NCBI GenBank assembly: GCA_916610825.1
Contig: OU744451.1
Span: 6,617,345 to 6,681,344 of the forward strand
DNA length: 64,000 nucleotides
Source of the DNA: Haliclystus octoradiatus
Taxonomy: Eukaryota > Cnidaria > Staurozoa > Stauromedusae > Haliclystidae
Reading direction: 5' to 3'
Every line of letters starts with the position of its first letter. Position 1 is the first letter of the stretch. The notes beneath the pieces were generated by a model. The model searched no databases, was not told where the DNA came from, and worked only from the letters and a program-made list of their open reading frames with translations. The translations under genes were made by a program, and so were the position numbers. Below are positions 24,006 to 37,902 of the stretch, piece after piece.

Positions 24006-27000
24006 GATACAATTGATTCATTGCTAGATCATAGTGGGTATATTACCATTATTGCTACATCATAGTGGAGAGATTTAGATTTTCACTACATCATTACTAG
24101 ATCAAAGTGGGTACATGCGAGTCATTGCTATATCATATTGGGCATATGTACATTATTACTAGAACATAGTGGGTATACGTACACTATTTCTAGATCATTG
24201 CCAGATCAGCGTGGATACACTTGCCTCATTGCTAGATCATAGTGGGTAGATGTAAATAATTTCTAGATCATAATGGGTATATGTTCATTATTACTACATC
24301 ATAGTGGGTTGATGTACATTATCTCCAGATCATTACTAGATCAGCGTGGATAAAACTTACTCATTGCTAGAAGAAAGTGGGTATATTACCATTATTGCTA
24401 CATCATAGTGGAGAGATTTCGATTTTCACTAGATCATTGCCAGATCAGCGTGGATACACTTGACTCATTGCTATATAATATTGGGCATATGTACATTATT
24501 ACTAGATCATAGTGTGTAGATGTACAATGCTATTGGATCATCAGTAGGTCATATAGGATAAATGCTTGTTCTTTATAGATCATATATAGATAATAGAGCT
24601 TATCAGTCACTTATAGCGAGATCATAGTGGGTAGATGTACAAAATTTCTAGATCATAGTGGGTATATGCACAACATTTTTAGACTACAGTGGGTATATTT
24701 ACATTATTACTTGATCAAAGTAGGTAGATGTACATTATTTTTAGATCATTACTAGATCAGCCTGGATACAATGGACTCATTCCTAGATCATAGTGGGTAT
24801 ATTACCATTATTTCTACATCATAGTAGATATATTTACATTAATACTATATTATTACTAGATCAAAGTGGATACAATTGATTAATTGCTAGATCATAGTTG
24901 GTATATGTAAATTATTTCTAGATCATAGTGGGTATATGTACATTATTTCTAGATGATAGTGTGTAGATGTAACTGATTACTAGATCACTGTTAGATTACA
25001 GTTGACAAAAGTTTCTTCTTTCTAGATTATTCCTAGATCAGCGTGAATAAATTTGACTCATTGCTAGATCATAGTGTGTAGATGTACATAACTTTCAGGT
25101 CATACCGGGTATATGTACATTATTTCTAAATCACATTGGGTAAATGTACATTCTTACTAGATCATAGTGGGTAGATGTACATTATTTCTAGATCATTACT
25201 AGATCACTGTTGATACAATTGACTCATTGCTAGATCATAGTTGGTATATTACAATTATTGCTACATAGTAGTGGAGAGATTTAGATTATCACTAAATCAT
25301 TACTAGATCAAAGTGGGTACAAATGACTCATTGCCATATCATATTGGGTATATGTACATTATTACTAGATCATAGTGGGTGAATGTACAATACTACTGGA
25401 TCATCAGTAATTCATAGTGGATACATGTTTGTTCTTTTTAGATCATAAATAGATAATAGAGCCTATCAGTCACTTATTACTAGATCATAGTGGGTAGATG
25501 TACATAATTTGTAGATCATAGTGGGTATATGCACAATATTTCTAGATTACAGTTGGTAAATTTACATTATTACGTGATCATAGTGGGTAGATGTACATTA
25601 TTTCTAAATATTACTATATCAGCCTGGATACAATTGACTCATTGTTAGATCATAGTAGGTATATTACCATTATTGCTACATCATAGTGGAGAGATTTAGA
25701 TTTTCACTAGATCATTACTAGATCAAAGTGGGTACATGTGACTCATTGCTATATCATAATGGGCATATGTACATTATTACTAGAACATAGTGGGTATATG
25801 TACAGTATTTCTAGATCATTACTAGATCAAAGTGGATACAATTGATTAATTGCTAGATCATAGTTGGTATATGTACATTATTTCTAGATCATATTGGGTA
25901 TATGCACAATATTTCTAGATTACAGTGGGTAAATTTACATTATTACTTGATCATAGTGGGTAAATGTACATAATTTTCAGATCATAGCGTGTATATGTAC
26001 ATTATTTCTAGATCATAGTGGGTATATGTACACTATTTCTAGATCATTGCCAGATCAGCGTGGATAAACTTGACTTACTGATATATCATATTGGGCATAT
26101 GTACATTATTACTACATCATAATGGAGAGATTTAGATTATCACTAGATCATTACTAGATCAAAGTGGGTACAAGTGACTCATTGCTATATCATATTGGGT
26201 ATATGTACATTATTACTAGATCATAGTGGGTGAATGTACAATACTATTGAATCATCAGTAATTGATAGTGGATACATGTTTGTTCTTTCTAGATCATAAA
26301 TAGATAATAGAGCCTATCAGTCACTTATTGCTAGATCATAGTTTGTGAATGTACATAATTTCTAGATCATAGTGGGTATATGCACAATATTTCTAGATTA
26401 CAGTGGGTATATTTAAATTATTACTTGATCATAGTGGGTAGATGTACATGATTTCTAGATATTATTAGATGAGCCTGGATACAATTGATTCATTGCTAGA
26501 TCATAGTTGGTATATTACCATTATTGCTACATCATAGTGGAGAGATTTAGATTTTCACTAGATCATTACTAGATCAAAGTGGGTACATGCGACTCATTGC
26601 TATATCATATTGGGCATATGTACATTATTACTAGAACATAGTGGGTATACGTACACTATTTCTAGATCATTGCCAGATCAGCGTGGATACACTTGCCTCA
26701 TTGCTAGATCATAGTGGGTAGATGTAAATAATTTCTAGATCATAATGGGTATATGTACGTTATTTCTAGACCAAAGTTGTATATGTACATTACTTCTAGA
26801 TCACATTGGGTATATGTACATTATTACTACATCATAGTGGGTTGATGTACATTATCTCCAGATCATTACTAGATCAGCGTGGATAAAATTTACTCATTGC
26901 TAGAAGAAAGTGGGTATATTACCATTATTGCTACATCATAGTGGAGAGATTTCGATTTTCACTAGATCATTGCCAGATCAGCGTGGATACACTTGACTCA

Positions 27001-27771
27001 TTACTATATCATAATGGGCATATGTACATTATTACTAGAACATAGTTTGGGTATATGTACAGTATTTCTATATCATTACTAGATCAAAGTGGATACAATT
27101 GATTAATTGCTAGATCATAGTGGGTATATGTACATTATTTCTAGATCATAGTGGGTATATGTACACTATTTCTAGATCATTGCCAGATCAGCGTGGATAA
27201 ACTTGACTTATTGCTATATCATATTGGGCATATGTACATTATTACTAGATCATAGTGTGGAGATGTACAATACTATTGGATCATCAGTAGGTCATAGTGG
27301 ATAAATTCTTGTTCCTTCTAGATCATACCTAGATAATAGAGCTTACCAGTCACTTATTGCTAGATCATAGTGTGTAGATGTAACTGATTACTAGATCACT
27401 GTTAGATTACAGTTGACAAAGTTTCTTCTTTCTAGAACATTCCTAGATCAGCCTGAATAAACTTGACTCATTGCTAGATCATAGTGGGTAGATGTACATA
27501 ATTTCTAGATCATAATGGGTATATGTACATTATTTCTAGATCACATTTTTTATATGTACATTCTTACTAAATCATAGTGGGTAGATGTACATTATTTCTA
27601 GATCATTGTCAGATCAGCGTGGATACACCTGACTCATTGCTATATCATATTGGGCATATGTGAATTATTACTAGATCATAGTGTGTAGATGTACAATGCT
27701 ATTGGATCATCAGTAGGTCATAGAGGATAAATGCTTGTTCTTTCTAGATCATATATCGATAATAGAGCTTA

Positions 27772-30700
27772 GCAGTCACTTATTGCTAGATCATAGTGTG
27801 TAGATGTAACTGATTACTAGATCACTGTTAGATTACAGTTGACAAAAGTTTTTTCTTTCTAGAACATTCCTAGATCAGCGTGAAAACACTTGACTCATTG
27901 CTAGATCATAGTTGGTAGATGTACATAATTTTCAGATCATAGCGTGTATATGTACATTGTTTCTAGATCATTGCCAGATCAGCGTGGATAAACTTGACTT
28001 ACTGATATATCATAGTGGGCATATGTACATTATTACTACATCATAATGGAGAGATTTAGATTATCACTAGATCATTACTAGATCAAAGTGGGTACAAGTG
28101 ACTCATTGCTATATCATATTGGGTACATGTACATTATTACTAGATCATAGTGGGTGAATGTACAATACTATTGAATCATCAGTAATTGATAGTGGATACA
28201 TGTTTGTTCTTTCTAGATCATAAATAGATAATAGAGCCTATCAGTCACTTATTGCTAGATCATAGTTTGTAGATGTACATAATTTCTAGATCATAGTGGG
28301 TATATGCACAATATTTCTAGATTACAGTGGTTATATTTACATTATTACTTGATCATAGTGGGTAGATGTACATGATTTCCAGATATTATTAGATCAGCCT
28401 GGATACAATTGATTCATTGCTAGATCATAGTGGGTATATTACCATTATTGCTACATCATAGTGGAGAGATTTAGATTTTCACTACATCATTACTAGATCA
28501 AAGTGGGTACATGCGAGTCATTGCTATATCATATTGGGCATATGTACATTATTACTAGAACATAGTGGGTATACGTACACTATTTCTAGATCATTGCCAG
28601 ATCAGCGTGGATACACTTGCCTCATTGCTAGATCATAGTGGGTAGATGTAAATAATTTCTAGATCATAATGGGTATATGTTCATTATTACTACATCATAG
28701 TGGGTTGTTGTACATTATCTCCAGATCATTACTAGATCAGCGTGGATAAAACTTACTCATTGCTAGAAGAAAGTGGGTATATTACCATTATTGCTACATC
28801 ATAGTGGAGAGATTTCGATTTTCACTAGATCATTGCCAGATCAGCGTGGATACACTTGACTCATTGCTATATAATATTGGGCATATGTACATTATTACTA
28901 GATCATAGTGTGTAGATGTACAATGCTATTGGATCATCAGTAGGTCATAGAGGATAAATGCTTGTTCTTTATAGATCATATATAGATAATAGAGCTTATC
29001 AGTCACTCATAGCTAGATCATAGTGGGTAGATGTACAAAATTTCTAGATCATAGTGGGTATATGCACATTATTTTTAGACTACAGTGGGTATATTTACAT
29101 TATTACTTGATCAAAGTAGGTAGATGTACATTATTTTTAGATCATTACTAGATCAGCCTGGATACAATGGACTCATTCCTAGATCATAGTGGGTATATTA
29201 CCATTATTTCTACATCATAGTAGATATATTTACATTAATACTATATTATTACTAGATCAAAGTGGATACAATTGATTAATTGCTAGATCATAGTTGGTAT
29301 ATGTACATTATTTCTAGATCATAGTGGGTATATGTACATTATTTCTAGATGATAGTGTGTAGATGTAACTGATTACTAGATCACTGTTAGATTACAGTTG
29401 ACAAAAGTTTCTTCTTTCTAGATTATTCCTAGATCAGCGTGAATAAATTTGACTCATTGCTAGATCATAGTGTGTAGATGTACATAACTTTCAGGTCATA
29501 CCGGGTATATGTACATTATTTCTAAATCACATTGGGTAAATGTACATTCTTACTAGATCATAGTGGGTAGATGTACATTATTTCTAGATCATTACTAGAT
29601 CACTGTTGATACAATTGACTCATTGCTAGATCATAGTTGGTATATTACAATTATTGCTACATAGTAGTGGAGAGATTTAGATTATCACTAAATCATTACT
29701 AGATCAAAGTGGGTACAAATGACTCATTGCCATATCATATTGGGTATATGTACATTATTACTAGATCATAGTGGGTGAATGTACAATACTACTGGATCAT
29801 CAGTAATTCATAGTGGATACATGTTTGTTCTTTTTAGATCATAAATAGATAATATAGCCTATCAGTCACTTATTACTAGATCATAGTGGGTAGATGTACA
29901 TAATTTGTAGATCATAGTGGGTATATGCACAATATTTCTAGATTACAGTGGGTAAATTTACATTATTACGTGATCATAGTGGGTAGATGTACATTATTTC
30001 TAAATATTACTATATCAGCCTGGATAAAATTGACTCATTGTTAGATCATAGTAGGTATATTACCATTATTGCTACATCATAGTGGAGAGATTTAGCTTTT
30101 CACTAGATCATTACTAGATCAAAGTGGGTACATGTGACTCATTGCTATATCATAATGGGCATATGTACATTATTACTAGAACATAGTGGGTATATGTACA
30201 GTATTTCTAGATCATTACTAGATCAAAGTGGATACAATTGATTAATTGCTAGATCATAGTTGGTATATGTACATTATTTCTAGATCATATTGGGTATATG
30301 CACAATATTTCTAGATTACAGTGGGTAAATTTACATTATTACTTGATCATAGTGGGTAAATGTACATAATTTTCAGATCATAGCGTGTATATGTACATTA
30401 TTTCTAGATCATAGTGGGTATATGTACACTATTTCTAGATCATTGCCAGATCAGCGTGGATAAACTTGACTTACTGATATATCATATTGCGCATATGTAC
30501 ATTATTACTACATCATAATGGAGAGATTTAGATTATCACTAGATCATTACTAGATCAAAGTGGGTACAAGTGACTCATTGCTATATCATATTGGGTATAT
30601 GTACATTATTACTAGATCATAGTGGGTGAATGTACAATACTATTGAATCATCAGTAATTGATAGTGGATACATGTTTGTTCTTTCTAGATCATAAATAGA

Positions 30701-31395
30701 TAATAGAGCCTATCAGTCACTTATTGCTAGATCATAGTTGGTGAATGTACATAATTTCTAGATCATAGTGGGTATATGCACAATATTTCTAGATTACAGT
30801 GGGTATATTTAAATTATTACTTGATCATAGTGGGTAGATGTACATGATTTCTAGATATTATTAGATCAGCCTGGATACAATTGATTCATTGCTAGATCAT
30901 AGTGGGTATATTACCATTATTGCTACATCATAGTGGAGAGATTTAGATTTTCACTAGATCATTACTAGATCAAAGTGGGTACATGCGACTCATTGCTATA
31001 TCATATTGGGCATATGTACATTATTACTAGAACATAGTGTGTATACGTACACTATTTCTAGATCATTGCCAGATCAGCGTGGATACACTTGCCTCATTGC
31101 TAGATCATAGTGGGTAGATGTAAATAATTTCTAGATCATGATGGGTATATGTACGTTATTTCTAGACCACAGTTGTATATGTACATTACTTCTAGATCAC
31201 ATTGGGTATATGTACATTATTACTACATCATAGTGGGTTGATGTACATTATCTCCAGATCATTACTAGATCAGCGTGGATAAAATTTACTCATTGCTAGA
31301 AGAAAGTGGGTATATTACCATTATTGCTACATCATAGTGGAGAGATTTCGATTTTCACTAGATCATTGCCAGATCAGCGTGGATACACTTGACTC
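27772..31395. repeat. Satellite unit E, 4396-bp shift copy of unit D
   Basis: Direct copy of unit D without the retrotransposon (landmark TTGACAAAAG at 16691 and 27839; GAGCTTATCAG at 24596 and 28992). It shares with D the otherwise unusual ATGATTTCCAGATATT just before the target site, where most other copies have ATTTCTAG, which marks it as D's closest relative. The unoccupied insertion site is at 28397-28401. It parts from D at about 31395. Confidence 0.83.
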
Positions 31396-34300
31396 ATTGC
31401 TATATCATATTGGGCATATGTACATTATTACTAGATCATAGTGTGTAGATGTACAATGCTATTGGATCATCAGTAGGTCATAGAGGATAAATGCTTGTTC
31501 TTTCTAGATCATATATAGATAATAGAGCTTATCAGTCACTCATTGCTAGATCATAGTGGGTAGATGTACATAATTTCTAGATCATAGTGGGTATAGGCAC
31601 AACATTTTTAGACTACAGTGGGTATATTTACATTATAACTTGATCAAAGTGGGTAGATGTACATTATTTTTAGATCATTACTAGATCAGCCTGGATACAA
31701 TGGACTCATTCCTAGATCATAGTGGGTATATTACCATTATTTCTACATCATAGTAGATATATTTACATTAATACTATATTATTACTAGATCAAAGTGGAT
31801 ACAATTGATTAATTGCTAGATCATAGTGGGTATATGTACATTATTTCTAGATCATAGTTGGTATATGTACATTATTTCTAGATGATAGTGTGTAGATGTA
31901 ACTGATTACTAGATCACTGTTAGATTACAGTTGACAAAAGTTTCTTCTTTCTAGATTATTCCTAGATCAGCGTGAATAAATTTGCCTCATTGCTAGATCA
32001 TAGTGTGCAGATGTACATAACTTTCAGGTCATAGCGGGTATATGTACATTATTTCTAAATCACATTGGGTAAATGTACATACTTACTAGATCATAGTGGG
32101 TAGATGTACATTATTTTTAGATCATTACTAGATCACCGTGGATACAATTGACTCATTGCTAGATCATAGTTGGTATATTACAATTATTGCTACATAATAG
32201 TGGAGAGATTTAGATTATCACTAAATCATTACTAGATCAAAGTGGGTACAAGTGACTCATTGCCATATCATATTGGGTATATGTACATTATTACTAGATC
32301 ATAGTGGGTGAATGTACAATACTACTGGATCATCAGTAATTCATAGTGGATACATGTTTGTTCTTTTTAGATCATAAATAGATAATAGAGCCTATCAGTC
32401 AGTTATTACTAGATCATAGTGGGTAGATGTAGATAATTTCTAGATCATAGTGGGTATATGCACAATATTTCTAGATTACAGTGGGTAAATTTACATTATT
32501 ACTTGATCATAGTGGGTAGATGTACATTATTTCTAGATATTACTAGATCAGCCTGGATACAATTGACTCATTGTTAGATCATAGTAGGTATATTACCATT
32601 ATTGCTACATCATAGTGGAGAGATTTAGATTTTCACTAGATCATTACTAGATCAAAGTGGGTACATGTGACTCATTGCTATATCATAATGGGCATATGTA
32701 CATTATTACTAGAACATAGTGGGTATATGTACAGTATTTCTAGATCATTACTAGATCAAAGTGGATACAATTGATTAATTGCTAGATCATAGTTGGTATA
32801 TGTACATTACTTCTAGATCATATTGGGTATATGAACAATATTTCTAGATTACAGTGGGTAAATTTACATTATTACTTGATCATAGTGGGTAAATGTACAT
32901 AATTTTCAGATCATAGCGTGTATATGTACATTATTTCTAGATCATAGTGGGTATATGTACACTATTTCTAGATCATTGCCAGATCAGCGTGGATAAACTT
33001 GACTTACTGATATATCATATTGGGCATATGTACATTATTACTACATCATAATGGAGAGATTTAGATTATCACTAGATCATTACTAGATCAAAGTGGGTAC
33101 AAGTGACTCATTGCTATATCATATTGGGTATATGTACATTATTACTAGATCATAGTGGGTGAATGTACAATACTATTGAATCATCAGTAATTGATAGTGG
33201 ATACATGTTTGTTCTTTCTAGATCATAAAAAGATAATAGAGCCTATCAGTCACTTATTGCTAGATCATAGTTTGTGAATGTACATAATTTCTAGATCATA
33301 GTGGGTATATGCACAATATTTCTAGATTACAGTGGGTATATTTACATTATTACTTGATCATAGTGGGTAGATGTACATGATTTCTAGATATTATTAGATC
33401 AGCATGGATACAATTGATTCATTGCTAGATCATAGTGGGTATATTACCATTATTGCTACATCATAGTGGAGAGATTTAGATTTTCACTAGATCATTACTA
33501 GATCAAAGTGGGTACATGCGACTCATTGCTATATCAGATTGGGCATATTTACATTATTACTAGAACATAGTGGGTATACGTACACTATTTCTAGATCATT
33601 GCCAGATCAGCGTGGATACACTTGCCTCATTGCTAGATCATAGTGGGTAGATGTAAATAATTTCTAGATTATAATGGGTATATGTACGTTATTTCTAGAC
33701 CACAGTGGTATATATACATTACTTCTAGATCACATCGGGTATATGTACATTATTACTACATCATAGTGGGTTGATGTACATTATCTTCAGATCATTACTA
33801 GATCAGCGTGGATAAAATTTACTCATTGCTAGAAGAAAGTGGGTATATTACCATTATTGCTACATCATAGTTGGGAGATTTCGATTTTCACTAGATCATT
33901 GCCAGATCAGCGTGGATACACTTGACTCATTGCTATATCATATTGGGCACATGTACATTATTACTAGATCATAGTGTGTAGATGTACAATGCTATTGGAT
34001 CATCAGTAGGTCATAGAGGATAAATGCTTGTTCTTTCTAGATCATATATAGATAATAGAGCTTATCAGTCACTCATTGCTAGATCATAGTGGGTAGATGT
34101 ACATAATTTCTAGATCATAGTGGGTATAGGCACAACATTTTTAGACTACAGTGGGTATATTTACATTATTACTTGATCAAAGTGGGTAGATGTACATTAT
34201 TTTTAGATCATTACTAGATCAGCCTGGATACAATGGACTCATTCCTAGATCATAGTGGGTATATTACCATTATTTCTACATCATAGTAGATATATTTACA

Positions 34301-34600
34301 TTAATACAATATTATTACTAGATCAAAGTGGATACAATTGATTAATTGCTAGATCGTAGTGGGTATATGTACATTATTTTTAAATCATAGTGGGTATATG
34401 TACATTATTTCTAGATGATAGTGTGTAGATGTAACTGATTACTAGATCACTGTTAGATTACAGTTGACAAAAGTTTCATCTTTCTAGATTATTCCTAGAT
34501 CAGCGTGAATAAATTTGACTCATTGCTAGATCATAGTGTGTAGATGTACATAACTTTCAGGTCATAGCGGGTATATGTACATTATTTCTAAATCACATTG
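28992..34600. repeat. 2533-bp higher-order repeat, first cluster
   Basis: Two full units (28992-31524 and 31525-34057) and a partial third, keyed on GAGCTTATCAG, each 2533 bp apart. The third unit departs at about 34595, where TCACATTGGGTAAATTTACATT replaces the usual TCACATTGGGTAAATGTACAT. The 28992 unit overlaps unit E. Confidence 0.82.
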
Positions 34601-35548
34601 GGTAAATTTACATTATTACTTGATCATAGTGGGTAGATGTACATTATTTGTAGATATTACTAGATCATCCTGGATACAATTGACTCATTGCTAGATCATA
34701 GTAGGTATATTACTATCATTGTTACATCATATTGGAGAGATTTAGATTTTCACTAGATCATTACTAGATCAAAGTGGGTACATGTGACTCATTGCCAAAT
34801 CATATTGGGTATATGTACATTATTACTAGATCATAGTGGGTATATGTACACTATTTCTAGATCATTGCCAGATCAACGTGGATACAATTGATTAATTGCT
34901 AGATCATAGTTGGTATATGTACATTATTTCTAGATCATAGTGGGTATATGTACATTATTTTTAGATCATTACTAGATCAGCCTGGATACAATGGACTCAT
35001 TCCTAGATCATAGTGGGTATATTACCATTATTTCTACATCATAGTAGATATATTTACATTAATACAATATTATTACTAGATCAAAGTGGATACAATTGAT
35101 TAATTGCTAGATCGTAGTGGGTATATGTACATTATTTTTAAATCATAGTGGGTATATGTACATTATTTCTAGATGATAGTGTTTAGATGTAACTGATTAC
35201 TAGATCACTGTTAGATTACAGTTGACAAAAGTTTCATCTTTCTAGATTATTCCTAGATCAGCGTGAATAAATTTGACTCATTGCTAGATCATAGTGTGTA
35301 GATGTACATAACTTTCAGGTCATAGCGGGTATATGTACATTATTTCTAAATCACATTGGGTAAATTTACATTATTACTTGATCATAGTGGGTAGATGTAC
35401 ATTATTTGTAGATATTACTAGATCATCCTGGATACAATTGACTCATTGCTAGATCATAGTAGGTATATTACTATCATTGTTACATCATATTGGAGAGATT
35501 TAGATTTTCACTAGATCATTACTAGATCAAAGTGGGTACATGTGACTC
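34223..35548. repeat. 758-bp tandem duplication in satellite
   Basis: 34223 to about 34790 recurs at 34981 to about 35548 (CCTGGATACA at 34223 and 34981; TAGATCATCC at 34661 and 35419). The related region near 43.5 kb has only one copy, so this duplication is local and later than the 8911-bp duplication: matches across it shift from 8911 to 8153, a difference of exactly 758. Confidence 0.8.
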
Positions 35549-37902
35549 ATTGCTATATCATAATGGGCATATGTACATTATTACTTGAACATAGTGGGTA
35601 TATGTACCGTACTTCTAGATCATTACTAGATCAAAGTGGATACAATTGATTAATTGCTAGATCATAGTGGGTATATGTACATTATTTCTAGGTCATAGTG
35701 GTTATATGTACACTATTTCTAGATCATTGCCAGATCAGCGTGGATAAACTTGACTTATTGCTATATCATATTGGGCATATGTACATTATTACTAGATCAT
35801 AGTGTGGAGATGTACAATACTATTGGATCATCAGTAGGTCATAGTGGATAAATGCTTGTTCTTTCTAGATCATATATAGATAATAGAGCTTATCAGTCAC
35901 TCATTGCTAGATCATAGTGGGTAGATGTACATAATTTCTAGATCATAGTGGGTATATGCACAACATTTTTAGACTACAGTGAGTATATTTACATTATCAC
36001 TTGATCAAAGTAGGTAGATGTACATTATTTTTAGATCATTACTAGATCAGCCTGGATACAATGGACTCATTCCTAGATCATAGTGGGTATATTACCATTA
36101 TTGCTACATCATAGTAGATATATTTACATTAATACTATATTATTACTAGATCAAAGTGGATATAATTGATTAATTGCTAGATCGTAGTGGGTATATGTAC
36201 ATTATTTCTAAATCATAGTGGGTATATGTACATTATTTCTAGATGATAGTGTGTAGATGTAACTGATTACTAGATCACTGTTAGATTACAGTTGACAAAA
36301 GTTTCTTCTTTCTAGAACATTCCTAGATCAGCCTGAATAAACTTGACTCATTGCTAGATCATAGTGGGTAGATGTACATAATTTCTAGATCATAATGGGT
36401 ATATGTACATTATTTCTAGATCACATTTTTTATATGTACATTCTTACTAAATCATAGTGGGTAGATGTACATTATTTCTAGATCATTGTCAGATCAGCGT
36501 GGATACACCTGACTCATTGCTATATCATATTGGGCATATGTGAATCATTACTAGATCATAGTGTGTAGATGTACAATGCTATTGGATCATCAGTAGGTCA
36601 TAGAGGATAAATGCTTGTTCTTTCTAGATCATATATCGATAATAGAGCTTAGCAGTCACTTATTGCTAGATCAAAGTGTGTAGATGTAACTGATTACTAG
36701 ATCACTGTTAGATTACAGTTGACAAAAGTTTTTTCTTTCTAGAACATTCCTAGATCAGCGTGAATACACTTGACTCATTGCTAGATCATAGTTGGTAGAT
36801 GTACATAATTCTCAGATCATAGCGTGTATATGTACATTATTTCTAGATCATAGTGGGTATATGTACACTATTTCTAGATCATTGCCAGATCAGCGTGGAT
36901 AAACTTGACTTACTGATATATCATATTGGGCATGTGTACATTATTACTACATCATAATGGAGAGATTTAGATTATCACTAGATCATTACTAGATCAAAGT
37001 GGGTACAAGTGACTCATTGCTATATCATATTGGGTATATGTACATTATTACTAGATCATAGTGGGTGAATGTACAATACTATTGAATCATCAGTAATTGA
37101 TAGTGGATACATGTTTGTTCTTTCTAGATCATAAATAGATAATAGAGCCTATCAGTCACTTATTGCTATATCATAGTTAGTGAATGTACATAATTTCTAG
37201 ATCATAGTGGGTATATGCACAATATTTCTAGATTACAGTGGGTATATTTACATTATTACTTGATCATAGTGGGTAGATGTACATGATTTCTAGATATTAT
37301 TAGATCAGCCTGGATACAATTGATTCATTGCTAGATCATAGTGGGTATATTACCATTATTGCTACATCATAGTGGAGAGATTTAGATTTTCACTAGATCA
37401 TTACTAGATCAAAGTGGGTACATGCGACTCATTGCTATATCATATTGGGCATATGTACATTATTACTAGAACATAGTGGGTATACGTACACTATTTCTAG
37501 ATCATTGCCAGATCAGCGTGGATACACTTGCCTCATTGCTAGATCATAGTGGGTAGATGTAAATAATTTCTAGATCATAATGGGTATATGTTCATTATTA
37601 CTACATCATAGTGGGTTGATGTACATTATCTCCAGATCATTACTAGATCAGCGTGGATAAAATTTACTCATTGCTAGAAGAAAGTGGGTATATTACCATT
37701 ATTGCTACATCATAGTGGAGAGATTTCGATTTTCACTAGATCATTGCCAGATCAGCGTGGATACACTTGACTCATTGCTATATAATATTGGGCATATGTA
37801 CATTATTACTAGATCATAGTGTGTAGATGTACAATGCTATTGGATCATCAGTAGGTCATAGAGGATAAATGCTTGTTCTTTATAGATCATATATAGATAA
37901 TA
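35549..37902. repeat. Satellite between the two 2533-bp clusters
   Basis: Ordinary monomers. GAGCTT landmarks at 35886 and 37903 are 2017 bp apart, shorter than the 2533-bp unit. From about 36300 it resembles the 26.9-28.9 kb region (GAGCTTAGCAG at 27765 and 36645, shift 8880). The shift becomes 8911 after one additional 31-bp monomer at about 36840-36875. Confidence 0.75.

Larger units (their letters stand above)
16624..27771. repeat. Satellite unit D, split by the retrotransposon
   Basis: Begins GCAGTCACTTATTGC and follows positions 1 onward (shift 16623) up to the insertion point at 17253, then resumes at 24006 as if uninterrupted. Without the 6752 bp added by the element and its duplicated target, this unit is 4396 bp, and 16624 to about 26999 matches 27772 to about 31395 at that shift. 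It lacks the 297-bp insert. Its last part (26617-27771) matches 2800-3954. Confidence 0.8.
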
